A stretch of 64,000 bases of DNA from Limnobacter litoralis (lineage in GTDB: Bacteria > Pseudomonadota > Gammaproteobacteria > Burkholderiales > Burkholderiaceae_B): the NCBI RefSeq assembly GCF_030160455.1, contig NZ_BSOJ01000010.1, positions 41,231-105,230 of the forward strand. Reading direction: 5' to 3'. Each line of letters starts with the position of its first letter. The first letter of the stretch is position 1. The translations under genes and the position numbers were made by a program. This document shows, piece by piece, positions 49,820-57,910 of the stretch. A model generated the notes under the pieces. That model was not told where the DNA came from, ran no database searches, and was given only the letters and a program-made list of their open reading frames with translations.

Positions 49820-51133
49820 ATGCAACTCTTGATTCCCAGACTGCTGCTATGCCTGGACGGAAACACTGAAGTCCTTGAAAATCATGCTGTTTTAATCGAT
49901 GGCGAACGCGTTGCCGAGGTGGGCCCAGCCCTCACCTTGCTGGCCAAATACCCTGAAGCAGAAAAAATTGAATTGCCAGATCAGGTTTTGATGCCTGGCC
50001 TTATCAATTGCCACACCCATGCCGCCATGAACCTGTTCAGAGGCATCGCCGACGACCTAGCACTGCATGACTGGCTTCAAACCCGCATCTGGCCCTTGGA
50101 AGGTGCCCACGCGGATCAGGAGTTTGTTTACGACGGCACCGTGATGTCGGCAGCAGAGATGCTGCTTGGCGGAACAACGACTTTCAATGACATGTACTTT
50201 TACCCCGATCAGGTCGTGCAAGCTGCAATTGACGTTGGAATTCGCGTGGTTGCGGGCATCACAGTCATTGAATTTCCCACCCGCTATGCCTCGGATGCCA
50301 ATCAGTACATCGAACTGGGCTTGGCCGCCAGAGACAAAACCCTGAACGAGGCGACGGTGCATTGGTCAGCGGCGCCGCACGCGCCTTACACCGTGTCCGA
50401 CGACACTTTTCTGAGGCTTGCCAGCCTCGCTGAAGAATTGAATCTGCCCATTCACTGCCACCTGCACGAAACGGCCAGCGAGGTCACCGACGCGGTCAGC
50501 AGGAACGGCGTCAGGCCGTTCGACAGACTGCTCAAACTCGGCGTCATCAACGAACGTTTCATGGCTGTCCACGGCGTGCATCTCAACGACAGCGAGCTGG
50601 CTCAAATGAGCAAAGCGGGTGCCAGCTTGGTGCACTGCCCGGCGTCCAATCTCAAATTGGCCTCTGGGATTGCACCCATCTCTACAGCCTTGAAAGCCGG
50701 AGTCAACGTGGTGGTGGGTACAGACGGTGCTGCCAGCAACAACAAAATCGACATGTGGGACGAGATGCGTCTGGCCGCCTTGCTGTGCAAAGGCGCTTCT
50801 ATGGATGCAACCGCCTGGACAGCCAGCGAGGCACTGCTTGGCGTCACCAATGGCGCAGCAAAGGCACTGGGATTGGAAAGCGTGACAGGCCGAATCTCCG
50901 CCGGTTTCAAGGCCGACCTGATTGCGGTCGAACTCGACCAGAAACCCCACCAAAGTCCCCTTCACAACCTCGTCTCAAAACTGGTGTACAGTGGCTCGGC
51001 GCGTGATGTGGCGCATGTTTGGGTCAACGGGAAACGAGTTGTGGAATCGCAACAACTTGTAGGAAAATCATCACAATTAGTGAGCCAAACCATGCGAAAA
51101 GTAACGCGAGTATGGCAGACTCGCTTACAGTAA
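49820..51133 (+). CDS. mtaD: Amidohydrolase, TRZ/ATZ family (likely 5-methylthioadenosine/SAH deaminase)
   Basis: Cytoplasmic metal-dependent deaminase of 437 residues. Metal and catalytic residues: NCHTHAAMN (first HxH, about 64-72), IHCHLHE (about 213-219), the later His in VHGVHL and Asp in VGTDGAASNN. This is the MtaD/SsnA/TrzA group; deamination of methylthioadenosine or S-adenosylhomocysteine is the usual role next to ubiG in betaproteobacteria. The precise substrate cannot be read from sequence. Confidence 0.85.
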   Translation: MQLLIPRLLLCLDGNTEVLENHAVLIDGERVAEVGPALTLLAKYPEAEKIELPDQVLMPGLINCHTHAAMNLFRGIADDLALHDWLQTRIWPLEGAHADQEFVYDGTVMSAAEMLLGGTTTFNDMYFYPDQVVQAAIDVGIRVVAGITVIEFPTRYASDANQYIELGLAARDKTLNEATVHWSAAPHAPYTVSDDTFLRLASLAEELNLPIHCHLHETASEVTDAVSRNGVRPFDRLLKLGVINERFMAVHGVHLNDSELAQMSKAGASLVHCPASNLKLASGIAPISTALKAGVNVVVGTDGAASNNKIDMWDEMRLAALLCKGASMDATAWTASEALLGVTNGAAKALGLESVTGRISAGFKADLIAVELDQKPHQSPLHNLVSKLVYSGSARDVAHVWVNGKRVVESQQLVGKSSQLVSQTMRKVTRVWQTRLQ

Positions 51134-51217
51134 GTTGGTGTGGGTATGTAAACCACCTGTTTGGTGTACCCGTTATTTATTCCCAACTATGACTTTAATT
51201 AACCCCAAGGAGCAACA

Positions 51218-51877
51218 ATGAAAAAAATGTCGACCCTTACGCAAGTTCTGGTAGCTGCGGCTATCGGTGCAGCGTCAACAGCCGCCATGGCTCACACAAC
51301 CAGCAAAGGCGAAGGCGAAGCTGGTTATGTAGTTGACTCAAGCAACAACATCGTTCGTTCAGGTTTCGGTGAGTGCGTAAGAACAAGCTACTTCACCGCT
51401 GCTTTGGCCACTCAGGAATGCGATCCTGACCTGCTGCCAAAGAAAGTAGTGGCTCCTGCACCAGCACCTGCGCCAGCACCTGCCCCAGCACCAGCACCTG
51501 CTCCAAAGGTTGTAGTAACCAAGGTTGACCTGTCTGCCGACACTTACTTCGACTTTGACAAGGCCACCCTGAAGCCAAAAGGCAAAGAGCGCATCGACCA
51601 GGAAATCAAGAAGCTGGGCGACGTGGATCTGAAGGGTGTAATCGCCATCGGTCACACAGACTCAATCGGTACTGAAGCCTACAACAAGAAGCTGTCACTG
51701 CGTCGTGCAGAAGCTGTGAAAGCTTACATGGTCAGCAAAGGCGTTCCAGCCGACCTGATCAAGGTTGAAGGCATGGGTGAATCACAGCCAATCGCAAGCA
51801 ACAAGACTCGCGAAGGCCGTGCGAAGAACCGCCGCGTTGAAATCGAATTCAGCGCATCACAGAAAGTCGTGAAGTAA
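51218..51877 (+). CDS. OmpA-family peptidoglycan-binding protein, RmpM-like
   Basis: Secreted protein of 219 residues. Signal peptide to about residue 24 (VAAAIGAASTAAMAH), a short N-terminal segment with NIVRSGFGECVRTSYF like Neisseria RmpM, a (Ala-Pro)n linker at about 80-95, and a C-terminal OmpA domain (about 105-215) with YFDFDKATLKPKGK and GHTDSIGTEAYNKKLSLRRA for diaminopimelate binding. It has no beta barrel, so it anchors the outer membrane to peptidoglycan through a partner. GGAG precedes the ATG. Confidence 0.92.
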   Translation: MKKMSTLTQVLVAAAIGAASTAAMAHTTSKGEGEAGYVVDSSNNIVRSGFGECVRTSYFTAALATQECDPDLLPKKVVAPAPAPAPAPAPAPAPAPKVVVTKVDLSADTYFDFDKATLKPKGKERIDQEIKKLGDVDLKGVIAIGHTDSIGTEAYNKKLSLRRAEAVKAYMVSKGVPADLIKVEGMGESQPIASNKTREGRAKNRRVEIEFSASQKVVK

Positions 51878-51894
51878 TTCCGGTTTTCTGGAAT

Positions 51895-51926
51895 AAAAAG
51901 CCCAGCTTATGCTGGGCTTTTTTTTA
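51895..51926 (+). terminator. Terminator after the OmpA-family gene
   Basis: AAGCCCAGC (51898-51906) pairs with GCTGGGCTT (51911-51919) over a four-base loop and is followed by eight T's. The A-run on the other side gives it some bidirectional capacity. Confidence 0.88.
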
Positions 51927-51995
51927 TTCTGATTTTCGTCAGACTGGCTTAGTCGGGTAAACTTGAAGCTTTCCCAATCTGACCGAGCATCACCC

Positions 51996-52709
51996 ATGAA
52001 CCAAGCAGCACCCGGTAACGTTGATCCCTCTGAATTGGCCAAGTTCTCCGCACTGGCCAGCAAATGGTGGGATCCCAACAGCGAATTTCGTCCTCTTCAC
52101 GAAATCAATCCCTTGCGCTTGAACTGGATTCATGAAAGGGCAGACCTCAAGGGCAAAAAGGTTCTGGATGTGGGTTGCGGCGGCGGCATTCTATCCGAAA
52201 GCATGGCGCACAAAGGTGCCGACGTTCTGGGCATTGATTTGGCAGAAAAGTCACTGAAGGTTGCTGAGTTGCACAAACTCGAGAGTGGCGCACAGGTTGA
52301 CTACCGAATGATCTCTGCAGAGCAGCTGGCCGGTGAACAGCAAAACTGTTTCGACGTAGTGACCTGCCTTGAAATGCTGGAACACGTCCCGGACCCCAAA
52401 CAAACGGTCAAGGCTTGTGCTGACTTGTGCAAGCCTGGTGGCTGGTTGTTCTTCTCAACCATCAACCGCAACCCCAAGAGCTTTGTCTTCGCAATTGTCG
52501 GCGCCGAATACATTCTGAACCTCTTGCCACGCGGCACACATGCCTACGAAAAGTTCATCAAACCCTCCGAATTGGCGAAGGCCACTCGCGATGCAGGGCT
52601 CGAGTTCACCGAAATCATCGGCTTGGTCTATAACCCAATCACCAAAGTCTACCGCCTGGCCAAAAACACCGATGTCAATTACATGATTGCTTGCAGAAAG
52701 CCAGGATAA
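51996..52709 (+). CDS. ubiG: Ubiquinone O-methyltransferase UbiG
   Basis: SAM-dependent enzyme for both O-methylations in ubiquinone synthesis; 237 residues. The N-terminal ALASKWWDPNSEFRPLHEIN and motif I VLDVGCGGGILSESMA are UbiG signatures, followed by CLEMLEHVPDP. ATG 51996 (MNQAAPGN) is the conserved start. It is followed four bases later by gph, a widespread pair. Confidence 0.96.
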   Translation: MNQAAPGNVDPSELAKFSALASKWWDPNSEFRPLHEINPLRLNWIHERADLKGKKVLDVGCGGGILSESMAHKGADVLGIDLAEKSLKVAELHKLESGAQVDYRMISAEQLAGEQQNCFDVVTCLEMLEHVPDPKQTVKACADLCKPGGWLFFSTINRNPKSFVFAIVGAEYILNLLPRGTHAYEKFIKPSELAKATRDAGLEFTEIIGLVYNPITKVYRLAKNTDVNYMIACRKPG

Positions 52710-52713
52710 TCCC

Positions 52714-53370
52714 ATGGCAATTCGCGCAGTCATGTTCGACCTGGATGGAACACTTGTGGACACCGCACCCGACCTGTGCGGCACCATACAAGACATGCAG
52801 CGGCAACGTGGGGTTGAAATTACGCCATTGAAAGAAATGGAACACCTTGCCTCTGGCGGGGCAAGGGCTTTGTTATTCAAAGGGTTCGGGCTACAGCCAA
52901 CAGACTCCGAATTTCAGGCCATGCGTCAGGAATTTCTTGCCCACTATGAAAGCCGCATCGCGCACGAAAGCAGGGTGTACCAGGGTGTACATGAGCTTCT
53001 GGAATGGCTCGAGCGTTCGGGCATCCAATGGGGTATCGTCACCAACAAGCCATACTATCTGGCCGAATTGCTGATCAAGCAATTGAACGTTTTTCACCAG
53101 TGCTCAACCTTGGTGGGGGGCGACACCGCCCCGGAACCCAAGCCTTCCCCCCTTCCCTGCACGCTGGCTGCAAGCCGCATCGGTGTGTCGCCGGAACGCT
53201 GCGTCATGATCGGCGACGACGAAAGGGACGTGGTCTCAGGTCGAAAGGCAGGAATGCAGACCGTGGCCGTGCGTTACGGTTACATCGCCAGCGACATCGA
53301 CGCCTGGAATGCCGACCACATTTGTGACCATCCTTTGGACATCAAAACCTGGATTGCATTGCAACAATAA
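52714..53370 (+). CDS. gph: Phosphoglycolate phosphatase, HAD superfamily
   Basis: Removes phosphoglycolate formed by DNA repair; 218 residues. HAD motif I MFDLDGTLVDTAPDL (6-20), motif II IVTNKP, motif III Lys in PEPKPSPLP and motif IV MIGDDERDV are intact. In the betaproteobacterial ubiG-gph order. Its 3' end contains the ssrA -35 element (53359-53364). Confidence 0.93.
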   Translation: MAIRAVMFDLDGTLVDTAPDLCGTIQDMQRQRGVEITPLKEMEHLASGGARALLFKGFGLQPTDSEFQAMRQEFLAHYESRIAHESRVYQGVHELLEWLERSGIQWGIVTNKPYYLAELLIKQLNVFHQCSTLVGGDTAPEPKPSPLPCTLAASRIGVSPERCVMIGDDERDVVSGRKAGMQTVAVRYGYIASDIDAWNADHICDHPLDIKTWIALQQ

Positions 53371-53387
53371 GTCTCAGGGCTTATACT
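53359..53387 (+). promoter_or_regulatory. Promoter of ssrA
   Basis: TTGCAA (53359-53364) and TATACT (53382-53387) are exactly 17 bases apart, a strong sigma-70 pair just ahead of the tmRNA 5' end. The -35 box lies inside the last codons of gph. Confidence 0.75.
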
Positions 53388-53399
53388 GGAAAGCTCTCT

Positions 53400-53767
53400 G
53401 GGGCCGCCATGGTTTCGACGTGGATTGCAAAGCTATTGAGGGCGTGTCGAGGATCAGTTACCTCGTAAATCCATCTGAAAAACAGTAAACGCAAACGACG
53501 AACAGTTTGCTCTAGCAGCTTAATCGCTCGCTAGATCTCACACCAGCTTGCCGATGGGCTGGGCAGGGTCAAACCTGCGGTGGGATCATCGCACATCGGA
53601 TCGCTGCATGCAGGGTTGCGATGCAAGTGGCTAAATCAAGCAACTCGCGGCTGTCGTAGGGTGTCCCTTCCCGACAATGGCCGTTAAAACCAAATAAGAC
53701 GACTACACACGTAGAACTTGTAGTGGAGGATTTGCGGACGCGGGTTCAACTCCCGCCGGCTCCACCA
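53400..53767 (+). ncRNA. ssrA: Transfer-messenger RNA (tmRNA), one-piece
   Basis: Rescues stalled ribosomes. The 5' end GGGGCCGCC pairs with the 3' GGCTCC just before the CCA tail (53765-53767), and the T-arm reads GGGTTCAACTCCC. The reading frame at 53491-53523 encodes the tag ANDEQFALAA followed by TAA, close to Burkholderiales tags. The tag precedes the tRNA 3' half in the same molecule, so it is not the permuted two-piece form. The 3' part is a common island integration site. Confidence 0.97.
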
Positions 53768-53773
53768 ATATCG

Positions 53774-53805
53774 AAACCCCAACCACTCTCGGTTGGGGTT
53801 TTTTC
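53774..53805 (+). terminator. Terminator of ssrA
   Basis: AACCCCAACC (53775-53784) pairs perfectly with GGTTGGGGTT (53791-53800) over a six-base loop, followed by a T-run to 53804. It is intact, so the island junction, if any, lies further downstream or the terminator arrived as part of the attachment sequence. Confidence 0.85.
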
Positions 53806-54157
53806 TTGCCCGATCGCGCCGGTTCCCGCGTGTTAGCGCGGCTTCCTGCGAATGCCTGCGGACTTCGTAGGCTGGCCCAGTGGTCAGTTCATGGCCGCTT
53901 TCCACTCTCTCCCAGCTCTTCTTCTCTCCGGCATCGCTCTTTGCGAAACGCCCGAAGTCCGCAAAGGCCGCCATGCTACCCATTACAAATCAAAAAGTTA
54001 CGCGCGGACTATTCAAGCGGTTGATTTTCATCATCGGTAGGCGAAGGAAACTGCCCGGAGGCAATGACGGGTTGGTTGTCGTTTTTAGACTATCTTGCAA
54101 TAGGCGTATTTGGCCTATAAACTAACAGCATGTTTCAACCCATCCAAAGGGGAAACC
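53806..54157. other. Gene-free junction stretch between ssrA and the accessory region
   Basis: About 350 bases without a credible gene. It holds an 11-bp perfect inverted repeat (53857-53867 and 53953-53963) and, near its end, the promoter region of the HTH gene. A reverse frame here ending in RRELNPRPQ is a known type of spurious product from tRNA-like sequence. The core-to-accessory switch happens in or next to this stretch. Confidence 0.6.
54095..54123 (+). promoter_or_regulatory. Promoter/operator of the HTH gene
   Basis: TTGCAA (54095-54100) and TAAACT (54118-54123) are 17 bases apart; TATAAA (54116-54121) is a shifted alternative. An inverted repeat ATAGGC/GCCTAT (54100-54105 and 54113-54118) lies between the boxes, where the encoded HTH protein could repress its own promoter. 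Confidence 0.45.
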
Positions 54158-54685
54158 ATGCAGAAGATGATCATCATCCCAGCGCAGATCCGCGCCGGCC
54201 GAGCACTACTTGACTGGTCGCAGGATGAACTCGCCAAAGCCGCCGACGTGGCGCTCACGTCGGTCCGCGACCTCGAAAGCCAGAAGCGCGCAGCCGACAG
54301 CGGCACGGCCGCTGCGGTCCGCCGCACGCTGGAGAACGCTGGCATCGAATTCTTGCCCGGCACTGTGGAAGGCGGTCCAGGGGTACGGCTGATCGCGAAC
54401 CGCCCGAACCTGGTCCGCCGGCCGACGACGATGACCAAGTGGGACGGATTGCCGTTCACGATCGAATGGCAAGGCAAGGAAGTGACGGTGTTCCTCAGCC
54501 GCGAGGCGATCGAAGATCTCGGCCGGCATAGCGGCACCGAAGACGACGCCGTCTATCTGAAGACCTTCGACAAGTTTCGCGGCAGCATCCTCGACGGCGT
54601 GCGCGCCGCGCTCGCCGATCCCAAGAATTTCGATCGGCAAGGAAACCTTCGGGTGACCGGTGCCTACCTGCGCGAGTTGGCCTGA
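54158..54685 (+). CDS. XRE-type HTH protein with DUF1488-like C-terminus
   Basis: A 175-residue protein. The N-terminal HTH (about 10-65) reads IRAGRALLDWSQDELAKAA then VALTSVRDLES and LENAGIEFLPG, a typical Xre pattern. The second half (about 100-175) has PFTIEWQGKEVTVFLSREAI, which resembles the DUF1488 pattern of a strand followed by F-x-x-x-x-A-[IL], then a helical tail. ATG 54158 follows AAGGGGAAACC. It heads a tandem of three same-strand genes and may control them. The DUF1488 resemblance is by eye. Confidence 0.75.
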   Translation: MQKMIIIPAQIRAGRALLDWSQDELAKAADVALTSVRDLESQKRAADSGTAAAVRRTLENAGIEFLPGTVEGGPGVRLIANRPNLVRRPTTMTKWDGLPFTIEWQGKEVTVFLSREAIEDLGRHSGTEDDAVYLKTFDKFRGSILDGVRAALADPKNFDRQGNLRVTGAYLRELA

Positions 54686-54688
54686 CCC

Positions 54689-54835
54689 ATGAGCGCGATT
54701 GAAGAACTGCTCAAGGAATACCACGGCAAAGTCAACATAGCTGCGTCCAGCTTCTACGCTTGGAGAAAAATCGATAACCTGGCCGCGCACGACCCAGCAT
54801 TGTTTCAGGCGCTGCAGCGGAATGCGCTGTCATGA
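54689..54835 (+). CDS. 48-residue small ORF between HTH and DUF4238 genes
   Basis: ATG to TGA, three bases after the HTH stop and 52 bases before the next start. The product MSAIEELLKEYHGKVNIAAS continues with a helical SFYAWRKI segment and ends ALQRNALS. Its tight spacing and amphipathic helical look support coding, but there is no strong ribosome site, so it may rely on coupling. It could also be the 5' remnant of a longer gene cut by the next one. The function is unknown. Confidence 0.45.
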   Translation: MSAIEELLKEYHGKVNIAASSFYAWRKIDNLAAHDPALFQALQRNALS

Positions 54836-54887
54836 TCAGGTTCGCCCGACAACAACCGCTGCCACAGCGATGAACGTGGAGGGTTCA

Positions 54888-57326
54888 ATGCCTGACCAAG
54901 TGACCAGGAACAATCACTACGTACCTCAGTGGTACCAACGCGGCTTCCTCGAGTCTGGTCAGTCGCATCTGCACTACCTCGACACGTCGCCGGAGCAGAA
55001 GATACTGCCGGATGGTCGAACTGTGCCGATGAACGCCGCGCACAGGTGGGGACCGAAAAACTGCTTCTACGAGTACGACCTCTACTCGACGCATTTCGGC
55101 ACGGTGGTGAACGACGAAGTCGAGAAGTTCCTTTTCGGCTCCATCGACGTCAGGGGCACCAAGGCAGTCCGCGCATTTGCCGGCGGAGACTTGTCGGCGA
55201 TGCACGACACGTTCCAGGACTTCTTCGAATACCTGGATGCTCAGAAGTTGCGAACTCCCAAGGGCTTGGACTGGATCAAATCGCGCTACTCGTCGCTCGA
55301 CCAGCTGCAGCTCATGAGGGAAATGCAAGGTCTGCGGTTCATGCACTGCACAATGTGGACCGAAGGGGTGCGCGAAATCGTCTCAGCCGAAGAGTCCGAC
55401 GTTAAGTTCATCGTGAGCGACCACCCGGTGACCATCTACAACGCAGCGGCTCCTCCGACGTCACCCGAGTGCGCGTACCCGGACGACCCGTCCATTGAAT
55501 GGGTAGGCTCGCAGACGGTCTTTGTGCTCGACGCCAACACCTGCCTCATTCTGACGCACTTGGAATACGCGCAGGCCCCGAAGTCAGGCAACCTCACGGC
55601 GCCCCGAACTCACGCTAGGTATCGTGGGCAGAGTCTCGTGCGCACGGATGCTTTCATTCGCACTCGCAAGCTCTCGCGAGACGAAATCACCACCATCAAC
55701 CACCTGCTCAAGAGCCGTGCACGGAGATACCTGGCCGCGTCCAACAAGGAGTGGCTGTATCCAGAGAAGTCGTTCACCGGCGCATGGCAAGACATCGCGC
55801 AAGTGCTGCTGCCAAGAGACGACCTCTGGCGATTTGGCGGTGAGATCTACGTCGGGCACGCCGACGGCTCAACGCAATACCAAGACGCCTTTGGACGCAC
55901 CTCTGGTGCCCACGAATACCTGCGACGCAAGAAGCGCAAGACTGGCCTTGGTCCCAACGACTTCTGTGGCTGCGGAAGCGGCCGCAAGTTCAAGCATTGC
56001 TGCAAGGATCTGCCCTCAGCCGACCGCCCAACATGGGATGTCTACGGCATTCGCGAACGCAATCTCATGTTTTGCCATGTCGTGCAGGACACCTTGGGGT
56101 TGAAGTCGGGGAAGACCTGGGACGATGTCCGGCGTGAGCTGAGCGACGAACAGGTCAAGCGCATCCACGAGGCGTTCGCCAGCCTTTGGCCAGAGGACAC
56201 GGACCTGTCGGAGCTATTGCCCAGGCCTAGGAATGGCACGTTTCGGGCTGTCTACCTGGGCACGTCCGATCCACGCACGGTCGAAGCGACGGTCCTTGGA
56301 TGGCTTCCATACTTCGACCAGGTGATTCTCGCCCACCCCTTCATCAACCCTCTACGCATCAAGCCAGAGTTCAGCCCAACGAAATCTCCCTCACAGCACA
56401 GGGCACAGACGCTGAAGAACGTGCTTCTATTGTTGTTGCTGGAGCCTTATATCCGGGCCGGCTATGTGCACCTCATTCCCGACCCAGGGGACTTCAACTC
56501 GCAGTTCGGCATGTCGGCGCTTCAAATGGCGGAGCAGCGCACTGCGGGCTGGAAGCCGGACCGAAAGAGCGCGGGTCGGCTGGAGGCGCTGGCCAAAGAC
56601 GATCACCAACGGCTCATGCGGCAGTTGCCGGAGAGCTCGCTGAGACGATCAATGCGTCAGCACATGCCAGAAGCCTCGGATGCGGAGATCGACTCCGTCA
56701 TCGCGTACATGAAGTCAGAGCTCGCGGCGGACCCGTACGCACTGTTGCAGCCCATCGAGCCGGGAGAGTCAGGTGCGCAATTCCTGTACTTCAAGGGTTA
56801 CAGTCTGGAGTCGGCGATGTACCTTGCATCACTTACCGGCTCGGCCATCTACACGGACGTCGAGGCGCATTGGCAGCAGCTGCACACGCATGCCCAGCAA
56901 GCAGACCGAGCGCCAAACACGGCATGGACTCCCGTAGTGGACAGCCTGCGGGTCGTCAACTTCCCGATCGACATGAACGCGCAGACACTCTACGAGACGC
57001 TGCAGGGCGGGCGCTTCGGGAGCATGAAGGCAGTGCTGCGGCGCTTTGTCGACGGGGTTCAACAATCAAGCGGCGCGCAACAGCCCGAGCAGATCGCACT
57101 GCAGTTTGCGAAGGCGCACCAGGCCATGCAAGGCGAGTTGGCCGACATGCCGGATGCGCTGCGCTTGGTTGGGCACGTCGAGCTTTCCGTGCCTGTCAGA
57201 GGCTTCGAACGGAACGACGTACGGCGTTTGCTGCTGACCTTCGGCAGGGCAAAGTCTGTTCGCCCCATACCGTTCGCCATGTTGATCAACCTTGAAGCAG
57301 CCACTGCTGCTGATGGCTATCAATGA
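54888..57326 (+). CDS. DUF4238 protein with internal SEC-C motif and unknown C-terminal half
   Basis: An 812-residue soluble protein. Residues 1-300 form a DUF4238-type domain, starting VTRNNHYVPQWYQRGFL. At about 350-375 there is a complete SEC-C zinc knuckle, PNDFCGCGSGRKFKHCC (CxCx8CC). The remaining 440 residues are unrecognised; they include GRFGSMKAVLRRFVDG and a FKGYSLESAMYLASLTGSA segment. ATG 54888 has GGAGGG four bases upstream. Probably in one transcript with the two genes before it. DUF4238 proteins are frequent in mobile and defence regions, so a defence role is possible but unproven. Confidence 0.75.
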   Translation: MPDQVTRNNHYVPQWYQRGFLESGQSHLHYLDTSPEQKILPDGRTVPMNAAHRWGPKNCFYEYDLYSTHFGTVVNDEVEKFLFGSIDVRGTKAVRAFAGGDLSAMHDTFQDFFEYLDAQKLRTPKGLDWIKSRYSSLDQLQLMREMQGLRFMHCTMWTEGVREIVSAEESDVKFIVSDHPVTIYNAAAPPTSPECAYPDDPSIEWVGSQTVFVLDANTCLILTHLEYAQAPKSGNLTAPRTHARYRGQSLVRTDAFIRTRKLSRDEITTINHLLKSRARRYLAASNKEWLYPEKSFTGAWQDIAQVLLPRDDLWRFGGEIYVGHADGSTQYQDAFGRTSGAHEYLRRKKRKTGLGPNDFCGCGSGRKFKHCCKDLPSADRPTWDVYGIRERNLMFCHVVQDTLGLKSGKTWDDVRRELSDEQVKRIHEAFASLWPEDTDLSELLPRPRNGTFRAVYLGTSDPRTVEATVLGWLPYFDQVILAHPFINPLRIKPEFSPTKSPSQHRAQTLKNVLLLLLLEPYIRAGYVHLIPDPGDFNSQFGMSALQMAEQRTAGWKPDRKSAGRLEALAKDDHQRLMRQLPESSLRRSMRQHMPEASDAEIDSVIAYMKSELAADPYALLQPIEPGESGAQFLYFKGYSLESAMYLASLTGSAIYTDVEAHWQQLHTHAQQADRAPNTAWTPVVDSLRVVNFPIDMNAQTLYETLQGGRFGSMKAVLRRFVDGVQQSSGAQQPEQIALQFAKAHQAMQGELADMPDALRLVGHVELSVPVRGFERNDVRRLLLTFGRAKSVRPIPFAMLINLEAATAADGYQ

Positions 57327-57481
57327 GGCGGGGCGTCCGGCATCCGCATGTATGTCTGATCGTCAGCTTTGTGACTGGGAATCCGAGAGGCCGTAGGGCC
57401 GATCGGGGTCGCAAGGAGCCGCAGGAACCGAAAGATTTTCTCGCTTTTTTAATCGGCGCGCGAATATGCGTAGCGACCGGT
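57327..57481. other. Convergent intergenic gap
   Basis: A 155-base gap between the DUF4238 gene and the end of the recombinase module, which run tail to tail. No terminator hairpin with a U-run or small gene was seen. Confidence 0.4.
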
Positions 57482-57910
57482 CTACACGAGCCGGCTTCGC
57501 TGCTCGTCCCACAGCGCCGGCGGATCGACCGCTAGGTCGAACAGCGTGACGTGGTTCGGCATGGCATCGTCCAGGATGGCGGCAACGATGTCCGGCGCCA
57601 GCGTGGTCAGGTTGACCATCCGGCTCACGTAGCTGTTGTCGATCCCCTCCAGAGCCGCGATCTCCTTGAGGGACTTGGCCTCGCCCGACTCCAGCATGGC
57701 CAGCCAGCGGTGCCCCCTGGCCAGCACCAGTTGCAGCGGCGTGGCCGCCGTATCCCACGGCCTGGCCTTGGCTGTTTCGCCATTGGGCAGCGTGACCAGC
57801 TTGCGCCCGCTGCGCCGCTTGATCTGGATCGGCACCGACAAGGTCAGTCGGCCATCGCTGGCCTCGATGATGTCGGGCTCGCCCGTCTTGTGGATGCGGA
57901 TCTCACTCAT
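57482..57910 (-). CDS. HTH protein of the recombinase module (ParB/LacI-like HTH)
   Basis: A 142-residue protein found as the last gene of serine-recombinase modules. The N-terminal part is a beta-rich basic segment (VPIQIKRRSGRKLVTLPNG), followed by a helical half with the HTH-like SLKEIAALEGIDNSYVSRMV (about 80-99), which resembles the KorB/ParB helix-turn-helix. Overlaps the recombinase gene by four bases. It likely assists or regulates recombination; the role is not established. Confidence 0.7.
   Translation of the reverse strand: MSEIRIHKTGEPDIIEASDGRLTLSVPIQIKRRSGRKLVTLPNGETAKARPWDTAATPLQLVLARGHRWLAMLESGEAKSLKEIAALEGIDNSYVSRMVNLTTLAPDIVAAILDDAMPNHVTLFDLAVDPPALWDEQRSRLV

Noticed and set aside
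53684..53983. Reverse-strand 99-residue frame overlapping the ssrA 3' end, with WWSRRELNPRPQ
   Set aside because: This motif is a well-known artefact of translating tRNA-like 3' ends; the frame covers tmRNA and the terminator.
56300..57295. 331-residue frame inside the DUF4238 gene
   Set aside because: Same-strand shadow in another frame; composition is Arg/Ala/Gly/His-rich with no domain, and the main frame has DUF4238 and SEC-C signatures.
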